Counted from the stretch's first letter, positions 20,971-32,438 are shown. The stretch: DNA of 64,000 nt from Fragilariopsis cylindrus CCMP1102 (GCA_900095095.1 FMBT01000291.1:248001-312000), one strand, 5' to 3'. A program made the numbers and translations. The notes: generated by a model from the sequence alone, not told the origin.

Positions 20971-22902
20971 ATGACAACCGAAGAAAACGACTCAATGGAA
21001 CAAGAATCACGGCGACGAATCGTCAAAGCTCGATGGGCCATCCTTCGCAATGCTCTGTTAAATCGTGACGGTGATGGTTCGTCTTCAACAATAATAAACT
21101 CGTCATCACAAAGTAGTGAACAAACAGAGCAACACTCCATCCATCGCTTTAAGGGGTACAATCTTTTGAATGGAAAACCAGTAGTCGTCGATTCACAACT
21201 ACTAAGTCCAATCGAATCGTCGTTGTGTAAATATCAATGGAATTCATATCAAAGTTTGGAAGAAAATATAAACAGATTAGAAATTTCTATTTTAGCATTG
21301 TCGGCTTGTTTCCCAAAGGGAAAATGTATTCGAGTTATTATCTCGTCGTCAGAAGTAAAAGTAGATAATAATTCAGCATCTTGGTTGACATCATTACAAA
21401 AAAGATGCCAACCTTCTGTTCGTATTTTGAATATCAATGAAGAAGAAGAAGATGCTAAAGAGCAAAAATCGGACGACTCGTTATCGTCAACAAATAATGA
21501 TACTATTAAATCTACCTCGACGAGAACAACGACGACGACGACGACAACAACTCTACTCATCCAGGAAACCTCAACTTCGACCAACTACAAGACGCTTATG
21601 TATGACTTGCATTCGAACGACGACGACAAAACCAAAACCAACAACAATAACAATAAGAACTGCGACAATCCTTCATCGCTCATAAATACACAACAGGATG
21701 GCTACCTTCCTTCTTCGTGTTTTCGCTTTATTTGGACTAGAGAGCCCAAAGAAAAACGACTCACCCTTGATGATTTGGTTAGTCATCGCAAAAACAAAGG
21801 TGTCGACAATACAGGCAATATTTGCGTATGGGATTCGGAAAAGACATTAGCATATCTATTGTACAATCATTTCGATGATTTCTTTACTATGACTACTACT
21901 ACTACAGGAGCAATAATATGTAATAATAATTATGATAATCTGAACACCATTGTTTGCTCCTGTCACGATGACAACGACAACGATGATTATGACGATACGG
22001 AATATGACTATAACAAAGATGAAAAAGTCGAGACATCTCTGGAGAACAATGATCGTCATCGCCACTCGGAGGTTCGAATTATGGAGCTTGGAACTGGCAT
22101 GGCCGGCCTTTCTGCGGTAGCGCTTGGATTCCGTATAGAAATACGACAACAACAACAACAATATAGTCAGCCAGATAATGAATGCGGTGACGACGACGAA
22201 ACCAACAAAGACAATCACGAGAACAAGAAAACTAAGAAGCCAGTGCAAATTCTGTTGACGGATGGCAATCCGGACGGAGTTAAGAACAATACGATCAATC
22301 AATATCTGACGAGATTGAATTCAAATCATAATCTTAATATAAAATGCGATATCCTCTTGTGGACAACAGATTGTAGTAGTAACGATAGTAATGGCGATGA
22401 TGGGGACCAAGACGTGATATTGGTTTCTGACTGCGTTCACTTTCAAAAATTTCACGCTGCTCTCGCAATTACTACATTTAGATGCCTACGTGTAGGAGGA
22501 ACTGCCATATTTTGTCAACCAACTCGAGGACCGTCCCTTGATAATTTTTTAAAACTATTGTCAACAGCAACGGAGCAACCGGAACAACAAAAAATCTCTA
22601 TGTCGTCACCTATTATCCAATCGAACAATAATAATAATAATGATAATAGCACTACTAAAAAGAAGAGAAAGAATTCTCCGTTGATGCGTATTTCCTGGTT
22701 GTCACATCCGATCATAGAACAAAAACACCAAGAAGCGTGTTCAAAACACAAAGACGTCTATGAAGAGAACCTGCACAAGCCCAAAATATTGGTGATAACC
22801 AAGTTACGTGACATGATAGAAGAAGATCGATTACTATTTATTGCTTATCAACAACGGTACAGTCCCGACAAACCAACCGTCGTGCATGCAGTAGAAGGTT
22901 AA
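20971..22902 (+). CDS. CAMKMT: Calmodulin-lysine N-methyltransferase
   Basis: Trimethylates a calmodulin lysine using AdoMet. The family core is clear though spread out: FRFIWTREPKEKRLTLDDL, DNTGNICVWDSEKTLAYLL, the AdoMet motif IMELGTGMAGLSAVALG, LLTDGNPDGVKNN, VILVSDCVHFQKFHAAL, and the C-terminal DVYEENLHKPKILVITK, which is diagnostic of CaMKMT. At 643 residues it is about twice the animal length because of Thr-, Asn- and Asp-rich insertions, for example around residues 180-230 and 320-350. The frame is intact with no intron. ATG 20971 is the first in-frame Met. Confidence 0.9.
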   Translation: MTTEENDSMEQESRRRIVKARWAILRNALLNRDGDGSSSTIINSSSQSSEQTEQHSIHRFKGYNLLNGKPVVVDSQLLSPIESSLCKYQWNSYQSLEENINRLEISILALSACFPKGKCIRVIISSSEVKVDNNSASWLTSLQKRCQPSVRILNINEEEEDAKEQKSDDSLSSTNNDTIKSTSTRTTTTTTTTTLLIQETSTSTNYKTLMYDLHSNDDDKTKTNNNNNKNCDNPSSLINTQQDGYLPSSCFRFIWTREPKEKRLTLDDLVSHRKNKGVDNTGNICVWDSEKTLAYLLYNHFDDFFTMTTTTTGAIICNNNYDNLNTIVCSCHDDNDNDDYDDTEYDYNKDEKVETSLENNDRHRHSEVRIMELGTGMAGLSAVALGFRIEIRQQQQQYSQPDNECGDDDETNKDNHENKKTKKPVQILLTDGNPDGVKNNTINQYLTRLNSNHNLNIKCDILLWTTDCSSNDSNGDDGDQDVILVSDCVHFQKFHAALAITTFRCLRVGGTAIFCQPTRGPSLDNFLKLLSTATEQPEQQKISMSSPIIQSNNNNNNDNSTTKKKRKNSPLMRISWLSHPIIEQKHQEACSKHKDVYEENLHKPKILVITKLRDMIEEDRLLFIAYQQRYSPDKPTVVHAVEG

Positions 22903-23311
22903 GAACATATAGTTCGTATGTTATGACTTATTCCGCTCTTCTCTAGCTATCTAGTTTTAGTGTTTACTAGGAGCTCTCAATCTGTCTACAACATATCTCT
23001 CGGTAGAGACTCTCGGTAGAGAATCTATTAGCTAGTATTACTATCATTTTAGGAAAAGTATCAGATTTCGATTTGAAGATAGAAGTAAACAAAGTCAAAG
23101 TAGACAAACACATGTATATTTATAGTACCGGTATGAATATCAAATAAAAAGGTAAGTACTATAGTATCCTGTATAAGTCAAAGTGAAATTTCACATCCTT
23201 TGGTTTTTGTTTTATAATATTCTTGCATAAATTATTAGTATGTATCTATGATATTTTTTGTTGATAACGAACACGAGAGCGTCATCATAGCACTATATTA
23301 TTTCGATTAAT
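22903..23311. other. Convergent 3' intergenic region
   Basis: Lies between the convergent CaMKMT and phosphodiesterase genes. AT-rich with no ORF; holds both 3' ends. Confidence 0.5.
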
Positions 23312-25070
23312 TTAATCGTCGTCTTTGTCTGGGTACTGCTTATTTCCCTCCATGATGACTTTCATCGTTACGCCTATTCCTTCTCTAGTCCAACGTTTGC
23401 GGTTCCTTTCAACCATTGCTGCAAAAACTCCACCCCTTGTATCACCAAAGGCGCCAGTATCATCCAACATACGGGCCAATGGTAAGAGATAAAAATCTAA
23501 GAATCCGATTTGATTGTTGAACCAACCATTCATTGGGTCGTCACCTTTCTCTTCGATGAAAGCCTTCCGTAACTCCAAGTATAAGCAATCACTCCATTTG
23601 GCCATTTGCTCGAAGCCCTGAAGATTATGTGCCACGTCTGCTGATTTGATAATCGTTTCCATAATGACGGATTCACGCATATCATCAATCTCCTCGGGAG
23701 GAGGGAGTTCATACATTGATAGAATACTAACATCATCGGATGACGCAGAGCACCTTTTGTTTGCATCGTACGTTTCGATAGATGCTCCAGACAAGTCCAT
23801 AGTCCTACGAAAACCAAGTCGTTTATTCCGAGGAGGAGTTATTGCTGAGGTGTTTGTTCCGACCTGTGAAAGTCGACGATGAAACTTCAAAGCTTTTCCT
23901 GACAAGTTGGCTTCAGGATCCTCTGATGATGTGTCACTCCCGTTCTCTTTTTTCTTCATCCTATGTGACTCCCTTTTTCGACCGTTGCTATCATCTTCAT
24001 CTTGGGACGCAAGGGACTCAAGGGATACACTTGAATCGTCTTGTTGTTCAGATTTAATTTTCATTTCATCAAGAATTACCTCAGCGCTATCAGAGTTCGA
24101 TTTACGCTTTTGAACTTCCTTCATCACCTTCCGCTCAACTGTTTCGTAGGGGTCACCAAATGCCTCCTTCCATTTCGTCTTACCCAATTGTGTCCGCTCT
24201 GGAGATGCAATATCTGTGGTCAAAACCTTCGTTCGTTTGTTCGGTTGTGAGTGTAATTGTATTCGAAAAGATTAATAGATTCAAGTTTAGAGGATACGAA
24301 TTCAATACAATAAGATGCAAAAAATATCCGCATATGAAATCTGCGGTAGTCGGACCGTTCAGAGAAAATAAAAGGTAACGTACCATATTCACACAGGCCA
24401 TACGAAATCTGCGGTAGTCGGACCGTTCAGGGAAAATAATACTACGAAACTTGCCATATTTCTTATTGAGTAGTTTAGAAAATCCAATAAATAGTGATTC
24501 ATTCTCCGCAATAGATTGATCATTATACTTAATGGCAAGCTCTTCATCTTCCAATGCTAACTGACGATTAGGAATACCACGATGATCAACATCATGGATT
24601 AATGCCGAAAATAGCATAGCAAATTGCATCAATGGGTCATCACGAAACCCATAGGTATGAACAGGCTTTTCATCGGGGTACACGTGGACAATCATATCAA
24701 CTAATTTGTTCGCTGAGATAGTAACATGATAACAATGTTTGAAGTTATGGTAGGGAACATCATTGTACCCCACAAGGATCGTTGTAACATACTCCTTAAT
24801 CTCATTAATTGCCTCATCGTCTAATTGTTCAGGCCATAAATCATTATTGATCAACATCGACCGACAAATCGTAGTCGTACTAAGGTCGGGAAACATCCCC
24901 CGAGGTTGGATCCATGCAACAATCCGAATCAATAGTAAAGCCGTAATCCTAGTTGCAGTCTCATCGACATCATCTGATGGAGCCGTTGCTGGGTCATTCG
25001 ACAAGCCAGTATCACGCCAATCTTGACTTGTTATTCCCAAGGCAATCCCAATATAACGATTTATAGGCAT
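23312..25070 (-). CDS. 3',5'-cyclic nucleotide phosphodiesterase, class I (one intron)
   Basis: Hydrolyses cAMP/cGMP. Exons 25070-24384 and 24226-23312 join in frame (533 residues) through a 157-nt intron, ATG|GTACGT...GAAG|GTTTTG. Metal-binding residues are present: H108 in YHNFKHCYHV, H159-D160 and H163 in LIHDVDHRGIPN, and D234 in LTTDIASPERTQ just after the junction. The nucleotide-binding glutamine is Q468 in NNQIGFLDFYLLPLARML. About 130 Ser/Asp/Lys-rich residues interrupt the catalytic domain after D234, before SADVAHNLQGFEQMAKWSDC. No transmembrane or cyclase domain is seen upstream of ATG 25070, although diatom PDEs can be fused to cyclases, so an upstream exon cannot be excluded. 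The intron contains a copy of the exon end. Confidence 0.9.
24331..24370 (-). repeat. 40-bp direct repeat, intronic copy
   Basis: Matches 24399-24438 at 38 of 40 bases, 68 bases away. It lies in the 5' half of the PDE intron. Confidence 0.9.
24399..24438 (-). repeat. 40-bp direct repeat, exonic copy
   Basis: Encodes the exon-1 end (IIFPERSDYRRF) of the phosphodiesterase. Weaker similarity continues past the repeat: ATATGGCAAG upstream of the exonic copy corresponds to ATATGGTACG at the actual donor, so the duplicated unit includes the splice site. Confidence 0.85.
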
Positions 25071-25352
25071 TATAATATTAACAAGTAGCTATTCCTTTTA
25101 TATTCAATATATGGTACTAATGATTTCGAAGTATTCTATCAAAAATCTTTCCTTGCGGCATGTATCGACAGAAAATCAAGTCAACTATGAAATGGGAAAA
25201 TACTATGGAGTAACAAAACTTATCTTTTTACCTTCCACTCTTTTTGCAGTGTATTAGAAATGAAAAGCGAACTTCTCTTAGTCTTCGGTTGGTATTACTG
25301 CTTTTGAGCAAGTAACTTATATCATTTCACAAGTACGCTCGCAATAACGACA

Positions 25353-25364
25353 TACAGTACTGTA
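25353..25364. repeat. Palindrome TACAGTACTGTA
   Basis: Perfect 12-bp palindrome in the intergenic region upstream of the pyrophosphatase and PDE genes. Confidence 0.7.
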
Positions 25365-25534
25365 CGCGGAGCGAAGTGGAAGCAGGACCATCGAAGAACA
25401 CCATAAGAAAAGGCTGAAGATGCAGTGACATTTAAGAAGTTTTGATGAGAAGGTCATTTTACATGTCCGTGACGGCGGTCACTACTAACTTTAGTACTAG
25501 TAGGGCCTAGTAGAACAACAGACGATATTATTAT

Positions 25535-25548
25535 GTACAGTACTGTAC
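25535..25548. repeat. Palindrome GTACAGTACTGTAC
   Basis: Perfect 14-bp palindrome 182 bases from a 12-bp version of itself. Related TGTACAGTA sequences recur in other intergenic parts of the window. Confidence 0.7.
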
Positions 25549-26569
25549 TTGATTCGTGATTGATCATCGTGACTGATTATATATGTACAGTAAAGCAGAA
25601 TGGAAATACTGTATACACACTTTTTCAAAGTTGTTCTTTTTCTTTTTTACAACAGAAATACATAATAGTATCAACACATGAACATTCCATGGCTAAATGA
25701 GACATAACTTATCACTACTAAGTAGTTGAAAAAGGTACTAGAAGCACAAATACAAGTATGAAAGTAATTTCCCTCGTGTATCTGATCTGTGATTTGCTTC
25801 CACATGATCGAACAATACTATGCATCACAGTCAAAGAATCACAATGAATGGTTGAGTTATGGACCTTCTTTTGTAGTCAATGTGTTGAACTTGAACCCTT
25901 GTCTCAATGTGTCTCATCATATCACTAGTTATTCAAAATTGGAATTTTCTGTGGAGGTGTTGCAGATAAATTTTGTATAACTACAACAACAACAACAGCA
26001 GCATCAGATAAACTCTGATTGGATATTATAGTATGTTGATAGATAGTATTGTTGGTTTTGTTACCAGAACAGTTGAAGGTTTCCGCTGCCCCACTACTGT
26101 TATCAATGATGTGTATACTGCACTGTAAGTAGCGTTTGTTAGACGTCGTATTCCTCGGGGGGGGGAAAGAGAAATATATGACATTTTTGCGAATTTTGCT
26201 TAACTTTCATGAATTTAGCAGAATCTCCCCCGAATTAGTAAGGAAGATCTCTGCTTTCACCTGAAATGCACGAAATCCGTCGTCTTCGTTCAAGTTAGTT
26301 GTTGATGTGTGATAGTCCGCGGACAAAGTTGTCTGTATTCTTTTTCCGGAACAAGTATCAGATGTATGATGTATATCGTTGACAGCGAAAAGACCCACTG
26401 GGTGCATCAGAATAATACGAGCTGTTCTAATTCCTTCTCGTTGCATGTATTTCAATCTACGAGTACGATGTATAAATAAGACGACACTAACGAAACAAAC
26501 CTAAGAAGAAGGGACAGGCTGCCGCTGTAATTCGCTGAATGAAACTTTGTTTACATCCCGACGATCAAG

Positions 26570-27943
26570 ATGAGTGAAGACAATGAAGAAGATTCGGGTG
26601 ATTTTGGCAAGAGGAAAAGGAGAGATTCTTACCTGGCATCGTATAAGAATGATTTCAATACCAAATTTGGTAAGTATACCTCAGGGGCGCACCGAATGTA
26701 TACGGATCTAGAGAAGGAGGTAATGGGTATGGTTGATAAAGCACAGGCTGTCCTTAAGGATATACCAGATGAGGTGAGCACCGATGACGAGGAGGAAAAA
26801 CTTCCCGAGATTGAGATTTTTACGCCACATAATATCAAAGATGCAGTATTTTGTGGTCATCTTGTAACAGATCTAGACTCCATTAGTGGAGCAATCGGAG
26901 CGGCAAAACTATACGGTGGAATACCAGCCTCAGCCAGTGAATTAAATTCCGAAACCAAGTATGTATTGGAACTATTCGACGTTCCAGTACCACGAAGAAT
27001 CGAAGATATTTTAGCCGAAGATCCTGATGCAAAGATTTGTCTTGTAGATCATCAACAAACAAGTCAGATGAATCCATCAATCCAAGCAAATAATGTTGTC
27101 GGTATCATAGATCATCACGCTCTACAGAACAAGACTTTGTGTACGGAGAAAGCAATTTTTGTAGACATTCGACCATGGGGCAGTATGTCAACTATTATTG
27201 CCCACTCCTTTCTTGTGAAGAAGAAATGTCCATCCAAATCGATTGCAGGGATCTTGCTTTGTGCGATTCTTTCTGATACATTAAATTTGAAAAGTCCCAC
27301 AACAACAGATTGGGACAAACTAATTGTTACGGTTCTTGCAGAACTTGCAGGGATAGATGATATCAACGAATTAGCGAAGAAACAGTTCCATGCAAAGTCA
27401 AAGGAATTGAAAAACCTCAGTGCCTATTCCTTAGTACACGGAGATCAAAAAACATTTTCCTTTGACCAACCGGGTGGGTTCAATGGTGAATTGGGTTTTG
27501 CTGTCATCGAGACTACCGATGATGAGGCCATCTTATCACGGGTCAACGAGCTTGTAGAAGAAATGATCGCTAGCAAAAAGGAAGGCCCTCTTAAGCTTCT
27601 GTTCCTTGCTATTGTTAATATTGTCGATCTTCACAGCAGCTTAGTCCTATGCGGACCAGCAGAGACTGCAATTGCCATAGAGGCCTTTGGAGGAAAGATT
27701 TCGGGAGATGCAAAGACGTTATTGGATTTGGGAGAAAGGGTGTCACGAAAAAAGGAGTTCATCCCTGCACTTGCCTCGAGCATCCAAGAAGGTTGGATGC
27801 ACGATCAAATTATTTTAGAGGGAGATAATGATGAAAAACCAGGAGAACTAAAAATCCTACAAAGTGATCCATTTGGACAAATTATACGTGCTGGTTCTAT
27901 ACGTAAACTTTTGGATATTTCAGAATATGATTACGAAATGTAG
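26570..27943 (+). CDS. Manganese-dependent (family II, DHH) inorganic pyrophosphatase
   Basis: Hydrolyses pyrophosphate to phosphate. Family II motifs appear in order: FCGHLVTDLDSISGAIGAA (usually GHxNPDTDS), CLVDHQQTSQ, the DHH motif GIIDHHAL, ILSDTLNLKSPTTT, and VSRKKEFIPAL near the C-terminus, which matches the SRKKQ substrate-binding motif of the DHHA2 domain. The first glycine-rich motif has V-T where bacterial enzymes have N-P/D. About 80 charged residues precede the catalytic domain; there is no signal peptide, so it is probably cytosolic. The 457-residue frame has no intron, and ATG 26570 follows a purine at -3. Confidence 0.92.
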   Translation: MSEDNEEDSGDFGKRKRRDSYLASYKNDFNTKFGKYTSGAHRMYTDLEKEVMGMVDKAQAVLKDIPDEVSTDDEEEKLPEIEIFTPHNIKDAVFCGHLVTDLDSISGAIGAAKLYGGIPASASELNSETKYVLELFDVPVPRRIEDILAEDPDAKICLVDHQQTSQMNPSIQANNVVGIIDHHALQNKTLCTEKAIFVDIRPWGSMSTIIAHSFLVKKKCPSKSIAGILLCAILSDTLNLKSPTTTDWDKLIVTVLAELAGIDDINELAKKQFHAKSKELKNLSAYSLVHGDQKTFSFDQPGGFNGELGFAVIETTDDEAILSRVNELVEEMIASKKEGPLKLLFLAIVNIVDLHSSLVLCGPAETAIAIEAFGGKISGDAKTLLDLGERVSRKKEFIPALASSIQEGWMHDQIILEGDNDEKPGELKILQSDPFGQIIRAGSIRKLLDISEYDYEM

Positions 27944-28798
27944 ATTAATGATTTCCACTATATAATTATCAACGCAGGATGCTTGTTTTATGACTAAGAT
28001 CTACAAAGTTAATGCATGACAATCATTATTAACAATACTTTAGATCACGACTTAAATTTACCATAACATCTAATTGTCTATCTATCTATATCTATTTCTA
28101 TATCTAGAGTAGTGTAGCACACTAATTTGGGCGCTTAATAAGTCAATTTCCAGTCTTATTTCTAGCTACAAAGCCCACCATAGTTGTCAATGATGATGCT
28201 AGAAATACTACCAAATGGAAAGAAAGGAACCAAATTGGTCAGCTCTAGCCAAAGAAAGGCCAATATAGAGGGTAACAGCTATTGCTTGTTGATTTGATCA
28301 TGTGAGTATAGTAATCACCTTGAACAAACAACTATGGTAGAAAATGTTTAATAATACGTACCAGTCTATTATTTGGTGAATTCTCTGTCCTGTAATGGAA
28401 GAGGTTTGCCTGGTCAGGCTCTGCATTGTAGGTACAGTAGACTAAAGAGTGTGTTTCGTCCTTTTGGAATAGCTAGCATAATTAAGAATTATCGTCTAGA
28501 TAGATGATGTATGTGTGTATGTGTAAATGATTTAGCGCGCCATGACTCGACTCGACTCATTGTTACTTGCTTCACTCGCGACCAACTTTCCGTTCACCTA
28601 AAAATATGAAGTAAATAATGTTTTTCTGATATGCGCAATGAAATAATTTGAAAACGTGCCCGGTATTGTGCAGCCTTTAGACCTAACGCAATGGCAATCG
28701 AAATTTGACGAGTTATGGTACTTAATATATTGTTATTCAAGACACAAAGTCTGCACGGTAGGTAAGAATATAATGCATTGTTCAATTCTTCTCTCTTT
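27944..28798. other. Intergenic
   Basis: No gene seen. A TCTATCTATATCTA microsatellite lies near 28078-28107, with GACTCGACTCGACTC near 28544. Confidence 0.45.
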
Positions 28799-29524
28799 AT
28801 GAAAAATCACACTACTATGGCTATTCAACGTTTCTATGCTGATGATTCACCTTTTGATGAGCGTGTAGAGGATTTACCGCCGATGCCTTACTATGATGTT
28901 GATGACAAACCTTTTGATGAGCGATCACTGTGCTCAAAGGGGGATGAGCGATCGCTGTGCTCAAAGAGGGATGAGCGATCGCTGTGCTCAACCAGACTGA
29001 TTTCTGAAAATAATATTGATGCATACGAAGAAGATGACAACAGTACTACGTATCTACATGGCACTCAATATGATGATGAATTTTCATTTTCATTATACGA
29101 CCAATCGACGATTCAAACCGAGGAATCTTTCGATAATCCAACAATTTTAGAGCGCATACATTCAAGGAAATCGCGTTGGCGTAGGTACGACTACTTTACA
29201 TCACGTCAGACATCTCCACGATGTGGTTCTCGTATACTCTATAACCACGACAACGACAATGATAGCGACAGTAACGGATCGGAACAAAGTGAATTTTCAT
29301 ACTCAGACATTTCATCTTTGTTTATGTGCACCCGCCTAGGCAAGGGATCATTCATAGAAGACGGATCGAATGTATTTTGTATGATCATGAAAGATCTCAA
29401 GGCCGTCTTCTACCTACCACCTTGCAGCTTTCGCAGTAAGCCTTTCCCAAAGCCAGAAGATTGGAAAGAGTATACATCACTACATGCCTGCCTTGATGCT
29501 TCCGCTGCAATATCCTGCAATTAA
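28799..29524 (+). CDS. Hypothetical acidic protein with DERSLCSK repeats
   Basis: About 241 residues from ATG 28799; ATG 28817 is an alternative with a better context. The N-terminal half is acidic and carries PFDER twice and then three tandem nine-residue units (DERSLCSKG, DERSLCSKR, DERSLCSTR). The centre is Ser/Asp-rich. The C-terminal 60 residues look more ordered and have Cys and aromatic residues (LKAVFYLPPCSF; DWKEYTSLHACLDASAAI). I recognise no domain. The uninterrupted frame and conservation of the repeat unit at protein level support a real gene. Confidence 0.6.
   Translation: MKNHTTMAIQRFYADDSPFDERVEDLPPMPYYDVDDKPFDERSLCSKGDERSLCSKRDERSLCSTRLISENNIDAYEEDDNSTTYLHGTQYDDEFSFSLYDQSTIQTEESFDNPTILERIHSRKSRWRRYDYFTSRQTSPRCGSRILYNHDNDNDSDSNGSEQSEFSYSDISSLFMCTRLGKGSFIEDGSNVFCMIMKDLKAVFYLPPCSFRSKPFPKPEDWKEYTSLHACLDASAAISCN
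28916..28996 (+). repeat. Three tandem 27-bp coding repeats
   Basis: Units start at 28916, 28943 and 28970, keep the reading frame, and contain the GCGATCGC palindrome in units 2 and 3. Confidence 0.9.
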
Positions 29525-29943
29525 AAAGCATTACACTTTACTATATTTTGAATTATAATAACATTACATAGAATCTTTACATACATAAATCATACTGATA
29601 TCAGTTACTCCATCTTGACATAGTCTGTCGTTGACTTTCGTTGGCGATATTCACTTACGAAACTCATAATTAGTGACTTCTCCCAAACAAAGTTTTCTCA
29701 CTGTTTAGCATCTCTTGCCTGCCTGCTAATACACGCATTACGAGCAAATATTAAACAACGAGAGAAAATCACTAGCAATGTCAAGGTAAAGCAGTAAAAT
29801 CAACTATGAGGTAACGATTCTTAACAAATAAATTATTGTTCGACTTTATACAAGAAGAAATATAACAATCGTTAAGTGTGCAATTTATGGCGTTCTATCC
29901 GACCAGAAATAAAGCTATCCGTTCTGTGACATCGAAGCTAAAT

Positions 29944-31912
29944 TTACTTAGCACCATCTGCATCCAACGCCCCAGCATCTTTTAGAGCATAGAATGCTTT
30001 ATCCGCCAGCGACATGGATTCAAGATCTCTATCTTCCGCGACTGGCTCTGCAACGGGTGTTTCTTCTTCAACTTCTTTCTCTTCTGTCGCAGAGGCCTCT
30101 ACCACAGGGGAGGATTCATCTGCTACTTCGCTTTCCTCGGTAGTTTCTACTTCAAAGCTTTCTTCTCTAGCCTGTGATTCCTCTGCAAGTTTCTCCATGA
30201 GTGATTCATCGAATTCTCCCTCACCATCAACAAATTTCACCTCAAGATCTGCCTTTTCTGCTAAGAAGTCCATCACTGCCTGACGTAGTAGTGTTGCTTC
30301 AACCCTACTGCGAATTTGTGTTTCATCAAAATCCTCCTTTGAATTTTCCGCGTCTTGTTTGATCGACTCCATTTGTTCTTCAATCTGGTAATCTTCTACC
30401 TCAATATTTTCAAGTCTTGCAATTTCATCAGTGGCCATGGAAACTTTGAAGTCCTTAATAATATCGTCCTTGACGATATTCTTATATTTCAAAAAGTTAT
30501 CTGAGTTAATTTGGTTTTTAATTTCGTCGTCATTTACTCCGTTGTTTCGCATATCTGCCATCATCATTGCAAACTTTTCTCGTGCTTGATTAGTCACAAG
30601 CGTATCCGGAACTTCCACATCCATAACTAGTGCTAAAGACTTTGCGAGGGCAGCATTACGTGCAGGTGTATATTCCTTGGCATCTTCGGTATCGACAGCC
30701 GTTTGGAGTTCCTTTTTTAGGGTTTCAGCAGTTAATCCTGCACGAACCTCGTTGGCAAATTCGTCTGTTACTTCCGGTAGAGTACGTTTCGATGCTTCTA
30801 AAACCGTAACATCGAATATTGCTGTCTTTCCTGCCAATGTCTTATCTTTAAGGGCCTATTATTAATGCAAGGGAAGATGTTGTCGGAAAGGAAAATGGCA
30901 AAATTGTGGTGAGATATCGATCGATCGATCAGTAATGAGATGATGATTGAAAAGAGAGAGAAAAAAGGAGGCTATATTGAAAGAAAGAAAAAATTCATTG
31001 ACAAGCTGCGATTTGCTTTGTCGACGACTTTGAACTTACTTCTGGAAAGGTTACTTTTACTTCTTTCGTTTCTTCTACCTTGGCATTGACTAAACCTTCA
31101 ACGAGACCTGTCATGTACCGTCCATCTCCCAAGACAACATCAACTCGATCACCACTGGCTGCTTCAGGTAATTTTTCACCTTTTTGGCCATCATCTGTTG
31201 CCATATATCCCTCCATATTGACAACGCAAGCATCTCCCATTTGTAATGCATAATCTTTATCTTCGATGGGTTCCAACGTAACATATCGTTCTCTCAAATC
31301 ACCAAGAGCTTTGTTGAATTTTACTTCGTCAAAAGGTTTGCGTGTGTACTCTCCCTTCATACCCATGTAGGGTTTGTCTGAGCCCTCTACCGCCGTCCAT
31401 TGAATTTCAGGCCAAACATCACATTTGACAAACATGTCAAAGTCATCACCAGGTTTAAAGTTGTCGGCTAATTCTTCGGCGGCTGTTTCTAATGCTGGTT
31501 GACCGATTGGTTCTAGTCCATGTTCTTCCTTAATAGCAGACTCAATAAGTTCGGATAGTAGTGTATTGATGGCTTGTACTCTCAATGCGTTGCGTCCTCC
31601 CTTGGCGGCCATAGCATTTTCTAATACGGCGGGTGGAATTTTACTACCCTTACGAAAGCCAGGAAGTGTAATTGTTTTTGAAAGTTCGGTACAGACCTTA
31701 TCGTATGCAGCCTTAGTTGCCGAACCGGGGACACCGATTTTGATTCTTACTGCACTGTCTGGAAGACGTTCCAAAGTGGAAGCCTGTAGAGATGTAGAGT
31801 ATCCATCGTATGACAAACGATTGGAAGTGAAGGCCAAATTTAGAGGGACAAACGCTTGTGTTGTTGTGGCAGCCAAAAGCAGACCAGCTATGATGCTTTG
31901 ATGGATTTTCAT
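29944..31912 (-). CDS. tig: Plastid trigger factor (peptidyl-prolyl isomerase chaperone), one intron
   Basis: Ribosome-associated chaperone for nascent chains. Exons 31912-31040 and 30855-29944 join in phase through a 184-nt intron (GAA|GTAAGT...AATAG|GCC), giving 594 residues. The N-terminal signal peptide ends TTTQAFVPLNL, a plastid AF-type motif. The ribosome-binding domain has LPGFRKGSKIPPAVLE, close to the bacterial GFRxGKxP signature. The FKBP domain has LQMGDACVVNMEGYM and TGLVEGLVNAKVEETKEV. The junction falls in KVTFPE/ALKDKTLAGKTAIFDV. The helical C-terminal chaperone domain (NNGVNDDEIKNQI, RSRVEATLLRQAVMDFLAEK) is followed by an extra acidic tail of about 90 residues. Confidence 0.93.
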
Positions 31913-32438
31913 GATGACACTGTATGATGATGATTCTATCGAAGACTATATTATGGAAGTTATTTATTGAGAATGGATTCTGTTTCGATCGAAAAGACGA
32001 TACAATTATTTAAACTACTGGTACAATAAAAAAGAAATTAACAAGATGTTTTCGAGTTTCAGACACCACACATCACAAGGAACAAGCTGCCTTCCACAGA
32101 CAGACTTGTTTCACAAAATTACCTACTAGTAGACAGTAACGTTATCGTGATGGAATTCTTCTTTTTGCTGTTGTGTGGTACGCACTACACAAACTGATAT
32201 CCACGAATGAGAAAAAAGTATGAAGTCAGCCCTTCCGTCCGATAATATTTTGCCACAAAAAATCGATCACATTTGATGAATTTTCTTTTTTTTCAAGTTT
32301 TCTTCACTTGACACAATTTTTTTTTTTGTAAATACACGCTTCTTACATTTCAATTTCATCTCAAAAATTACATTGTACTTGTACTCTAATAGTTTTTGCT
32401 AGCCAGTCTATCGGAATTTAACAAGGCAAATAATCATC
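31913..32438. other. Divergent intergenic region
   Basis: Lies between the divergently transcribed trigger factor and SET-JmjC genes and should hold both promoters. Contains a T9 run near 32318 and no ORF. Confidence 0.5.

Larger units (their letters stand above)
25071..26569. other. 1.5 kb divergent intergenic region
   Basis: No supported gene; an 82-codon minus-strand ORF at 26207-26455 has no recognisable features. Contains two perfect TACAGTACTGTA palindromes, a CAA microsatellite near 25983 and a G9 run near 26159. Confidence 0.5.

Noticed and set aside
26207-26455. 82-codon minus-strand ORF upstream of the pyrophosphatase
   Set aside because: Short, no domain, and lies where a promoter is expected.
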